Shown piece by piece: positions 47,621-59,493 of a DNA stretch of 64,000 nucleotides. The stretch comes from Paraphysomonas bandaiensis. Its lineage: Eukaryota; Chrysophyceae. Under the pieces are notes generated by a model. That model did not search any database. It saw only the letters and a list, made by a program, of their open reading frames with translations, and was not told where the DNA came from. A program made the translations under genes and the position numbers. Numbering within the stretch: the first letter of the stretch is position 1; each line of letters begins with the position of its first letter. Location of the stretch: positions 124,001-188,000 of the forward strand of contig CBFFRP010000423.1 in assembly GCA_965644295.1 (NCBI GenBank), read 5' to 3'.

Positions 47621-48611
47621 AGAGTGTCTATCTAAACGAAACAGTTAGTATTTCTTTAGTGTCTAGAACTCAATACGGACTGAACAAGCATGAAATATTA
47701 TGATGAAAACTTAAACTCAATGAAATTCTAAATACTTTTAGTAGGCTCAACTACAAAATTTTATACGTTCAATTACTATTTTTAGCTTAGTAGGAACAAA
47801 GGGAAAATTTAGTAGGTTTAAAATGGCACCTCGCTATTGCAACAAGAAAACATTTAGTCTGACCTTGCGAATTGTGAGTTCATTTTCGAGTCAAAAGAAA
47901 CATATTGGAAGAACTTTTTTTATTCACGCAAAGAGGAGCACCAGGGTGGTGTATGTGAGAAGCCTTGTACATTGCGTTAGTTTTTGGATGGAAGTGAATC
48001 GTCTGGATGAATTCGACCATCATTGGAAGTTTAGTGGTGAGAGTAAATATTGGAATAAGCGACGAACAATTGATGAATCAGAAGTAGTCAAATTGGCAAG
48101 TAGGGTGTTTTTTCAAGAAAAAAGGTAAAAAGACTGCTCCAGTAATAATAGAGCGATTCTTATTCGTTTGATTGACAAAAATGTTCCTTCAGGATAATAT
48201 TCGCTTGTTTTTTACGAGTGCAGAGGATTAGTTTAAACTATCCAAACATTCTATAGGAAAAGATGAGTTCGGAGCTATCCATATTGACATCACGGAGACT
48301 CCTGGAACTTTCAGGTCTTGAAGAGTATGAATCATGAGATCCCAATAAAACTACAGCGATTTAGAATTTATGAAACTAGATTAACAAATAGACCACTGCT
48401 GATTAACATCTGACAGATTTTAAAGTAATCATACATGACTAACAATAGATTAGACTTATAACTATTGAGATCCTCGTCATCATATACTACACACATAGGA
48501 GTTATATCTTTCTAAGAGACAGATTAGTGATACTTTGTATTGTCAAAAACACTGATATTATATCGAAATTCCTCTTAGAATATATACGTAGACATCTCTC
48601 TGCTCTCTCTG

Positions 48612-48644
<33 letters not shown>

Positions 48645-49499
48645 CTAGTGTATGTGTATATATATCAGTAGACATCTATCTATATATACACTGACAGTGT
48701 ATATGGATCAGTGTGTGAATATCTTCCATTTACATATATCTATAATCATAGGGACAAACCCTTATAATATCTGGATATGTGTTTAATGGACTCTCTATGA
48801 GACACTCTGCATATATCGATGGAGCGGATAGATGCCTATATATCTATATATCTACAGTATATATCTATATCATATACAGTACATACAAGTACAGAGTACA
48901 TGGAGCAGACCCGAGGTTTTGAGTGGCGTCATTTGAAAAAAGTAGGTTTTTTCGAGGTATTTTTGTAGGTTTGGAAAAAGGTAGGAAATCCAAGGTTTTT
49001 TAGTAGGTTTTTTAAGAACATGTTGTATGAGATCAATACTTCATTGTTGGGAATAACAGAGTTCCAGCGTTCTATTACAATGTGTGTACGAAACATATGT
49101 ATATGGAATTCTAGAAGTGAAATACAGGTGTGTATAGATCATCCTACCATGTAATTTCAATATATCTACCAGACCGTACATCCAGTGAAGTGAAAGTCTA
49201 AAAAGTCTTATAAATCACTCTCACCCAATCACTACATTTTCTTTTTTTCTTATCAAAGTATTTGAAATTACTATATAAAACTTATCGAGATATTAGTATA
49301 ATCTCATAATTTATTAGTATTAATACATAGTTAAGTAGGAATTCCAAGTAGTAATATAGAGATATTGGGATGTTAATGTAAGTATTGGAGTCTATCATTC
49401 TCATCTGTTTTCAAACAACAACTATTCCATACATTGAAATAATAGAGTAAATTGAGTTTTGTTTATATAGATTTCTATATAAAACTGTGTGATATATAG
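47621..49499. other. Intergenic region with simple repeats
   Basis: 1.9 kb between two + strand genes. Short AGTAGG words recur at 47740-47820 and 48935-49010, there with T-tracts. CT and TA microsatellites lie at 48600-48660 and 48840-48880. A 101-codon open frame at 47823-48128 shows no recognisable domain and is not called. The last 300 bp are AT-rich promoter sequence of the PFK-2 gene. Confidence 0.5.
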
Positions 49500-52400
49500 A
49501 TGAATATATCAACTACATATCATGGAATTAATACAAGAGTATATGCTCTTGCTTTATTAGGTTTTATGACACCATTAGCTGTTGTTGCAGCAATTGATAT
49601 CATGTCAAGTTGGAAACTATTCCGTGGAAGGTCTCGACGACGTTCATTTGTTAAGAAGTACTCTATATTAGAAGAAGAGGATAGTCAAGCGTCTGTTGAT
49701 ATACCAGAATCTGAAGATAACAGTAATATTGGAACATGGAATGCAATTGGTCTTCAACGACCATTAGTTATTGCAATGGTTGGTCTTCCCGCCCGGGGGA
49801 AATCCTATATTGTGAAAATGATTATTCGATACTTGCGGTGGATTGGATTTGAGAGTGAAGTTTTTAATGTTGGTTCCTACAGACGTCTTCATGGAAAAGC
49901 AGGGATTGGTGCCAATTTTTTCTCTGGGGATGATAAAGAGGCATCAAAGTCTCGTGAAGAGATGGCTATGGCGGTCCAGGAAATGATGTATGAGTGGTTG
50001 CGGAAAGGAGATGTGTGAGTTACTGGTGTTTGGTTATGCTATCCATATTGTGGGTAATATCTGTATATATATCAAGCGATCTTCAAATAGTAGTGATAAA
50101 ATCGCTTTCATCTACATACGTCTTATGAAATGTGTTGGTATGGTTACATTATATGTATGCTTCGATGAAGTGGCTGTTGGAAGGGACATTACGTATTATA
50201 TAGTATCGTGTGACACTTTATTGGTGCTATGAATTTATTTTTGTATGCACGGCAGGAAGGGGAGGGTTGCTATATTCGATGCCACCAACACTACAGTGGA
50301 CCGTCGACATGCCCTATGCCTTCGAGCAAGGCGGGAACAAGTTAGTCTACTTTTTGTGGAGTCAATATGTGATGATAAGGTATAGAAAGTATTGATATAT
50401 ACCGAAGTATAATAACATAACGTTGTTACAGAGTATACTTGAGCGTAATTACTCACTAAAGCTCCAAAACGACGACTATAAAGATCAAGACCCATCCGAG
50501 GTTCCAACAACGCTGACATAATGTGCATGCAGTATTTTATGTGTGTTGCTTTCTATTGTCATTATATTGCAGTTGCCATTATCAGTGTAGTATGTGATAT
50601 TTGTTTTGTGTAGGCCAGGAAAGATTTTTTACGAAGAGTAGATGCCTATGAGAAACGATACCACACTATAGAGGATGATGAGGACAGTCATCAGATAAGG
50701 TGTGACCCTCCATATACTAGAATTTGCATAACATTTGAATAAATCTTTATGTCTGCCCAACCATGCTAATGTGAACTCCTATATGACAGTTATATCAAGC
50801 TCATCAATGTGGGCCAGAAAGTGATATCTAGGAACTGTTTCGGATATTTGCCATCTCAGGTGAGTATCTCCATCTGTGATCCGATAAGGGTTTATTTCCA
50901 CTGATTGCACACGGAATGACTACTTAGCTAACATTATGCTGACATAGGTTGCGTTCTATCTCCAAAACATTCACATTGTCCCGAGAAGGTAGGTTGCCTG
51001 CTATACTGGTACCGCTCTTTTTAATTGTATCTACTTTTGCCTATCGGTGCAGTATATATTTGACACTTCCAGCCGAAAACTCGGATTCAGTTGCCAGTAA
51101 GTATATCGGCTCCTTCTTTTGCAACTTGTTCCAGTAGGCTTGTATGTACTAACCTTTCGGCGATAGGTATACTGGGTGGAGATTCGCCTAAAATGACCGC
51201 TAGTGGAAGGCAATATACATTGGACCTGGCGAAGTTCGTCCAGGTACACCAAAAGTTGTATTGTTTCTTATAGATCTCGCCACACATCCCTGTAATTATG
51301 TGATTTGGCCCCCTGTATTTGTTTTCCGTGGCCCTACGTAATCTCGTGATATGTGAAGATGCAGAACAACAAAGAGGACATGCTAGTACTAACTGGAACC
51401 GCAAAGGTACGCTTACTTCTGCTGTTGTACTACACTGCATTGTGTTCTTCCCTGGAACCGTGCGAATTATGTATTATCTTTACGCTGTATCACGCACAGT
51501 TGTATATCCTTATGCTGTGTCTTAAACTAGTATTCTTCACGCGCAGATACATGCCTTGACTTCTCTACACTTGAGAATGCAAGTTCCTGTATATACAACC
51601 AATCTTCTCAATGAGCTCAGGGGTGGAGACTTTCACCTGATGAAGAGAGAAGAGATCAAGGTGTGAATGTAATGTCATAGGCCCAATGTCAAAATAGAGT
51701 AGCATGACTACCATGTATATGATGTTAAGGAATTACTATGTGTTCCCTTATAACATTTCGAGTGCATAACATCCTGCTGTAGGTCAAGCATCGTGCTGTG
51801 TACGAAGCTCGTCAGAAAAATAAGCTCCACTATCGCTATCCAGGTTTCATCAGTGTTGATGTCTCTATTTTGTAGAGTAGCAATTGATATGATGTTGTAG
51901 GTGTTGGCGGAGAGTCCTATATGGATGTCATCGAACGTGTTCGCCCAATAATAATCGGTAGATCATTTCATACATTACACAACTGTTATAATCTTACGGT
52001 GTTGTATTTTGGGAAAAGAACTGGAACGTCAACGTCAGCCGGTGTTAGTTGTTTGCCACTTAGCCGTTATGAGGTGAGGTTGAAGTGTAGCATCTGTTGT
52101 GCTGCACAATTTGAACATATAAAACATCGCGTCATAGTGGAAAAGAGAACCTTGTATGAAAACATACATATGTGTTGAAGTATGTACGGCATGTGGTTAT
52201 GACGACATTGGCGAGAAAGACACTATGCGTATTAACACAATGGTTATTGCCGCTTCAATTGGTCATGCTAATCCGAACCACCACCACACATACGAAATTC
52301 ACACTCGTACTTTATTTGTCCACAGCAGCATAAGTGACCAATTATATGACGATTATTTCTTTTCTTCTACATGTAGTGTGGACTGATTTGGTATTGTTCA

Positions 52401-52645
52401 GATGTATATACGGATACTTTACTGGCGCTTGCATGGAGGAGATCCCTAGTCTACCCTTTAAGATGCACCATGTGTATCAGTTGTCTCCAGGTGTGTATGG
52501 TGGTGTCATCATTACTTTCTGCTTGTGATAATCGTGGTGGATGATTTGTTATATTGAATATCGTGCACTAATTTTTCCTTGGGTAGGACCATTTGGGTGT
52601 GAAACTAGACGACTGGAATTGGCCACAGAGGTTATGGATATGTAG
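49500..52645 (+). CDS. 6-phosphofructo-2-kinase with degenerate bisphosphatase half
   Basis: Exons: 49500-50014, 50256-50379, 50432-50500, 50614-50699, 50790-50859, 50948-50988, 51053-51096, 51167-51243, 51359-51406, 51547-51660, 51783-51843, 51901-51957, 52019-52073, 52402-52490, 52587-52645 (502 aa). The kinase makes fructose 2,6-bisphosphate, the regulator of glycolysis. Its P-loop GLPARGKSYI (about 95-104), AIFDATNTT and YEKRY-type motifs are intact. The phosphatase half keeps the fold (NIHIVPRSIYLT, GGDSPKMTASGRQYT, YRYPGVGGESYMDVIERV, VLVVCHLAVMR). However, RHGE after IYLT reads LPAE, the KRT site is absent, and the catalytic Glu segment reads GGDFHLM. Kinase-only activity is inferred. 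Residues about 14-34 are strongly hydrophobic and followed by FRGRSRRRS, suggesting an N-terminal membrane anchor. Confidence 0.88.
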
Positions 52646-54647
52646 TATAGCCGATGCCTCCCAGATTCATCAAAACCTAAATGATACATGTGTCTCTCTT
52701 TTGTCGTTCCTTTGACAATTGTTTTGCTTGTATATACCTCATAGCTGATTGTTGGAATAAGTGTTGTGTTCACACACGTCTATCTACCAGCCAGTTTTGT
52801 AACTTTTTGATACTGATTTTGACTTTGAATAAACTTTGATTAGGGCAAAGAGCTGTTCTGTGCTGTGAAAATGTTGTAGTCTTGTTGATACTTTCATCAT
52901 GTGTGTACTTTAAAATGCATTATGTTTGTTTGCAAGGATAGTTTTTGTATTTGCTCTCCTTTTCAGCTACTGCCCAAACAACCCCATCCTGTCCAGAGGT
53001 GGACTTTCATTGCACCACATTCACCTACGGCAACTTTGCTAAATAAGTTTATACTCAGTTATATACTTTTCGTTCTGTTGATTTCGACCGGCTGTTGATT
53101 CAATAGAACATAGAACACTTATATCACAATCGGGAGAAAACAGAGAACAATAAACAGTAAGCCACCACAATATGACAGCACATCAACTCCAAAACAAGAA
53201 CTTTCGATTTAATAAACTTTACCAACTTTTGACATGTTTGGGTGTTAAAATATCTTAAGCAACTGAACTTGAACTAACAGAATAGTCAATTAGTAAATAT
53301 TTTATAGTCAGCATGCATGTCTTGTCATTCATTGATATTCGCTATGTAACGAAATTATCAGATCTTAGATAGATACGAGCTTGTACTGACAAAGCATTTC
53401 AGTTTCTCTAACGCAATTCTTATAATATCATTGATTCATGTACAACAGTTTTCAACTGCAATATTCTTAAACTAACGGTAATTATTCGAACACCTTAAAA
53501 TGCAGATTTTAATGCTTACTAATAAGCAAAAATCCACAAATTTGGCATCAGTAGTTCATGGATATTAGGTACACCTTAACTTTTAAATCAGGGTTATCTT
53601 TCTCAGTGTTTTCTAAAATTTTATTGGGAGCAATATGACCTCCTTATATGCACCATGGTAAATGGTTGTATTCTTTTGCATGTCTCACGTTACATGTATA
53701 TGATTTTTACTTTCTAAGTGAATAACATCTTCATAGGCAGCCACTAACTCTCAAGCACTTTTGACTAAGCCAAAGGTAGTGGCTTTGCAGAGTAGTATGA
53801 GAAAGCAAGACTGAAAAGAGTTCAAATGGCTATATTTATACCATGTAAGCTATCTCTTGGAAATAGAAATGCAATATAATATATGTTAAGATTTTACACG
53901 CACATGAGATCCAAGGCAGAACTCTTGGCTAGGTTTTGAATTTAAAAAATATATAGTTGTTATAATAATAGTTTTACTACAGCTAAACTTTACAAGGACC
54001 CTGCCAGCCCTGCCAGACCTTGATTTCGCCTTCAGGAAGAATTACTTTGTTTTATGTACTCATTCTTTTTTTGTTAGAATGCTAAAAACTATTGATATCA
54101 TGCTACTCCTTCTCAAAGTTACAATATCAATAATTCATTTCATTAACGATATAGAGAAATCAGTTTGGGATACCCCTCTTAAAGCCTCCTCATCACTACT
54201 ACTCTATGGAAGAGCGATATCTTAATTTTCTCTCTTATGAGTATTATAATTTCTAATGTATTTTTAGAATATTTGTCAGATATACAAACGTAAACATAAT
54301 TTGATTAGACGCATGGTGTTTATAGAAAGTATCAGAGGCTAAATGCTGCAAACACCAACACAGAGGAAATAAAAAACTACAATTATATGAAATTAATTCG
54401 TAACTGTCGTTCAGGTGCATATACAGATATGAAATAAAACGAAATGATGCTACAAGACCTTCTAATAAAACTATAGCGCCCTACCGCATACCCTACTACG
54501 TAAAGCGCACGACACAAACTAAATGATATCAAAAGGGGGCAGCACATGTCTTGTGGTGTCCCTCTGTGGTGGTTCATAATGATAGGTACCATCTATTCGA
54601 AGAAATTCCGGTCGGATGGTCCCCGCCTCTGATTCAAGTTATGTCAG
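52646..54647. other. Intergenic between convergent genes
   Basis: 2 kb of AT-rich sequence between the PFK-2 stop and the Myb stop. I see no gene, RNA or clear repeat. Confidence 0.5.
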
Positions 54648-57600
54648 CTAATGATGCTTACCATTAGAGGGTTCACCATGGGGTAGATCCGTGCTTGAAG
54701 CGTCTCTCTCAGGATGCGGAGAACTTACGCTCGGTGCGGTTTGATAAGGGTAGCAAGAATAAGGTGACATATGCATTCCATATCCAGCATATCCAGGTGG
54801 GAACCTGTATGATGGGGGCGGTGATGGCATGAGAGGAGAATATGGGGGGTAGTGGACGGTTGCAGGGTCGTTTGGGCACGGAAGTGGATGTGTTGCAGGC
54901 TCAGAACTACTAGATGCACTTTCGTTATGTGTACTATTCTACAAGCAAACGCGTTATGGAAATATATATGGCTATCAGTAAAATATCCATTGGAAGCTAA
55001 GCCAAACTCAAGATGCTCAATAAGTAAATTACCTGTGGGTCTCTCTTCTGGTCTAAGTAAGGTGGCATCGGCCAACCTCCTGGAAAGCCCATAAATGGCA
55101 CTCGGGGATCATATGGCACAGGAATAGGGATGAACATAGGCTGCGGTGCGTGTCCTCCGGCGGGCTTCCCCACACCTAGAGGTACGGACATGGGCATCCC
55201 GTATGGTAAACACATGTAGGGGTTAACCGGGGGAGAGTACTGAGTACTATCTGTTCCTGAATTGGCAGTTGGAATAGATGAATATAATGTTCCAGTTGGC
55301 AAACTCATGAACGGTGAATGAAAAATATTGGGGTATTCAGTTGGTGGGCCAGCGTGGGAACTGCCGTCGGGATTATTTGAAGAAGTCGATGAGTTGTCTT
55401 GCGTGGATTCATAACGCGGCTGCTTTTCAGGAGGTCCATTTTCGTCACTGTTAGATTTTCCCGGACGAGTGGTCAATGCAGCTGGAGGTTCTGTCTGTGA
55501 TCCTTGCAGATTGCATCTCATGATATCACTACGACGGTGTTCCTCTGATGGAAAATGACTTGAACTAAGATGTGTTGGAGGGGTTGCCACAGTTGATTGA
55601 TGCAGATTAAAGGGCACACCCATTTGATTTGTCTGACCCATCTGCATAGGGTGATAAGCCATAATATGTACTTGTGAACCTCCAGAATGCTCCGCGTTGT
55701 AAGGGTGACCAGCCAATGTTCCCCCACCCCGTAACGCGAGATGATGTTGATGAAGCCGTTCAATATTATCTAAACCCATACCAATTGACCCCACACGACG
55801 CATTTTACGCTCTAGACTATGCCATTGCACCTGATGTACACAGCAAATAAGAGTCCTCAATACCAAATGAATACATAATAAAACGAACTTAACAGAGGGA
55901 AGTTTCACCGTACAAGTATGCATGGCATGTATGCAATCGTTGAGTGAGCCTACCTTGAGAGAGGTTGGTGTGCGTCTCTTGTTTGGGTCCTTTACGGGCA
56001 ACATTTCCGCTATTTCCTATATATCAAGACAGATGACAAATAACATACTACCGATATTCCACTATACCTTCCATTTGTTGCCTAGACGAGCCTGCGCTCT
56101 CAGAATTATTACATCTTCGTCGAGAGTAAAAGGGGAATTGTCAATAGTGGGACTCAAATATTCATTCCAGCGTTCTCTACATTGTTTTGCACTACACGCG
56201 CATGTGAAACACATGCAATTTCTCATATCATGGACAGTATATACCTCCGGTTGTCGAACTTGGATGCAATCGAGGCCCAATCAATGTTTTGTCCCGCCGA
56301 TTCAACTAGATCTGTTAACTTTTTGTCTTCATCAGGATACCAGTATCCCTATAAATATGAATAGTAAGCATAAAAGTTTAAAATTAATGAGATCTATATA
56401 CTTTTTTAGGGGCGGATATACTTCTAGTCGCTTCACTCTTAGGAGCAGTAGAGGTGGAACTAGAACTTGCAGTGACACCTATACTGTCAGTGGAACTGTC
56501 TGTGGCACTAGTGTTCTGAGTCTATAAATAATTGCGTTACACATTATATAAAACAATACTAATACAAAACATATACCTCTTCACAATAAATAACAATATA
56601 TACTTATATTATATATACATGTATATATATTACATGTACCTCTATATAACAACACATGTAACATATGCATGTATACGTATCATTTGAACATATCTATATA
56701 ACAATATATGGTTATAACATATGCAGGTATATCTATTATATGCTCCTCTATATAGCAATTCATACATACATATATTACATATACATTAACTATAACATAT
56801 GTATGTATGTATGTATGTATGTATAATACATGTACCTCTATATAACAATATATGCACATATAACATACGCATGTATATGTATTACATACACCTCTAATAA
56901 CAATATATGCTGACATAACATATGCATGTATATATACTATATGTACCTCTATATAACAATATCTATAGATGACATATGCATGTATAGACACTACATTACC
57001 TCTATAAAACAATGCATACATACATATGCAGGAATAGATATTGCATGTATCTCTCTACATCAATGCATACATACAAACATACATATCAACATATGCATGA
57101 ATATGAATTACATGTACCTCACATACATATGTTATACCTCTATATAACAACATATACATAACTATCATATGTATGTATATGAATTACATGTATCTCTATA
57201 CAACAATGCATACATACATATGCCTGTATAGATATTACATGTATCTCTCTACAACAACAAAAACACCGATGAACATATGCATGTATATGAATTACATATA
57301 CCTCTATATAACAATACATTAACTATAATATATGTATGTATAGATACTACATGTACCTCTATATAGCAATATATGCTTACATGACATATGCATGGATATG
57401 AATTACATGTACCTCTCTATAACAACACATACATATCTAACATATGTATGCATACATACTACATGTGCCTCGATAACAATGCATACATACATATGCATGG
57501 ATATGAAATACATGTACCTCTATATAACAATATATGCACATCTATCATATGTATGAAACGATATTACATGTACCTCTCAATAACATTACATGCATACATA

Positions 57601-58950
57601 TGCATGGTTATGAATTACATGTACCTCTATATAACAATATATGCTTACATGACATATGCATGAATATGAATTACATGTACCTCTCTATAACAACACATAC
57701 ATATCTAACATATGTATGCATACATACTACATGTGCCTCGATAACAATGCATACATACATATGCATGGATATGAAATACATGTACCTCTCTATAACAACA
57801 CATACATATCTATCATATGTATGAATCGATATTACATGTACCTCTCAATAACATTACATGCATACATATGCATGGTTATGAATTACATGTGCCTCTATAT
57901 AACAATATATGCTTACATGACATATGCATGAATATGAATTACATGTACCTCTCTATAACAACACATACATATCTAACATATGTATGCATACATACTACAT
58001 GTGCCTCGATAACAATGCATACATACATATGCATGGATATGAAATACATGTACCTCTCTATAACAACACATACATATCTATCATATGTATGAATCGATAT
58101 TACATGTACCTCTCAGTAACATTACATGCATACATATGCATGGTTATGAATTACATGTACCTCTATATAACAATATATGCTTACATGACATATGCATGAA
58201 TATGAAATATGTGTACCTCTCTATAAAACAACGCATATATATCTAACATATGTATGTATAGTTATTACATGTGTCTTTAAATAGCATTGCATACATACCT
58301 ATACATGTATAGATACTACATGTATTAATGTATAACGGAATTACATGTACCTCTATATAACAATACACACATATCTAACATATGGATGTATATGAACAAC
58401 ACACATACATACATATGCATGTATATGAATTACATATATCTCTAAATAACAATACACATATACATACGTACATATGCATGGATATGAATTACATGTACCT
58501 CTATATAACAATACACACACATATGAACATATGCATGGATATGAATTACATGTACCTCTATAAACAACACATACATATCTAATATATGCATGTATATGAA
58601 TTACATGTATCTCTATAAAACAATGCATACTTGCATATGCATGAATATGAATTACATGTACCTCTATATAACAATACATACATACACACATACATACAAA
58701 CATACATATCTAACAGTACATTAAACTATATACAGTATAATACACTTACACTTAATATAGATTCATCACTTCTTTGTTCATTTCCTTTCTCTATCCCCAA
58801 TGTATCATATGATGGTTGATCTGTTGAAATTGGATTAGTTTTCTTCTCATCAATTGATAAATTCTCATGATATCCTTCTATTGATGTAATCTCTGATTTA
58901 TTTAAATGAATTGTATTTGAATTATTGATTTGATCTTTCTCATTATTCAT
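54648..58950 (-). CDS. Two-repeat Myb transcription factor
   Basis: Exons, minus strand: 58750-58950, 56402-56521, 56245-56348, 56068-56191, 55954-56016, 55033-55830, 54648-54938 (566 aa). The Myb domain lies at about residues 108-215. Repeat one is GYWYPDEDKKLTDLVESAG, WASIASKF, then QCRERWNEYLSP. Repeat two is FTLDEDVIILRAQARLGNKW, EIAEMLPV, TPTSLKVQWHSLERKMRR. Phe replaces the first Trp of repeat two, as in many R2R3 proteins. The rest is Ser/Pro/His/Gly-rich and disordered, consistent with a transcription regulator in the nucleus. The first exon is very AT-rich (Asn/Ile/Lys codons) and ends in a GTAAGT donor. It is joined to the second exon in phase 0 across a 2228-bp satellite-filled intron. 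That first exon is the less certain part. Confidence 0.82.
56560..58730. repeat. Satellite array inside the first Myb intron
   Basis: About 2.2 kb of tandem, diverged copies of an about 53-bp unit containing ACATATGCATGxATATGAAT, then TACATGTACCTCTATATAAC. Within 57388-58200 three higher-order copies recur with a 268-bp period (for instance starting at 57388, 57656 and 57924), about five basic units each. The open frames seen here are by-products of the repeat. Confidence 0.9.
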
Positions 58951-59493
58951 TTTAAATAAATAAAACACTATGAAAATATCTATCAGAAGGACACGATATT
59001 ATATAGATATGGTCATCTACCTGACACCAAATTGTATGACTAGAAATATCAAGAGACACTATGACGGTATACCGCCGGACCAAATTGAATAGATGGGAAT
59101 ATGAGATTTTCACCGCCCCTCTCCGGTCATGTATGATGAAGTCAAAAATATTCCACTACGAAATGTCCTAATAACGTATCTTGAACCGTCACGACACACA
59201 GGAAACTGTATTTTAAAGAGACACTTGAATTCTATGCTTCAACTCTAAATCCATCTTCCTATATATATCTGGGTATTATATATAAATATATGGGTATTTT
59301 ATAAATATCTGTGTATTTTTGAAAACATATGTCAAAAATATGCCAAGAAATCTCATACAATGGAATTTCTACATATGTCCGTACAGACTGACTATATATA
59401 TACACATACACATATATATATACACATATATATATATACAAGATGCTATTCATAGGAAATAATCAACTATATTCAACTAAATGATATAATCAA
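58951..59493. promoter_or_regulatory. Divergent promoter region, Myb / TBC1D23
   Basis: 543 bp between two divergent start codons. It is AT-rich, with TATATA runs at 59260-59290 and 59395-59440 and a more GC-balanced patch at 59040-59140. No separate gene is supported. Confidence 0.5.

Noticed and set aside
47823-48128. 101-codon + strand frame
   Set aside because: No recognisable domain, no upstream promoter-like composition, and no splice partners found; length is possible by chance in this region.
49990-50395. Open frames reading through the first PFK-2 intron
   Set aside because: A GTGAGT donor at 50015 and the conserved AIFDATNTT exon after 50255 show that this is intron.
56560-58730. 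CRISPR-like array of spaced repeats and several 90-codon frames
   Set aside because: The array is a continuous diverged satellite with no unique spacers, in a eukaryotic intron. The frames share the repeat period.
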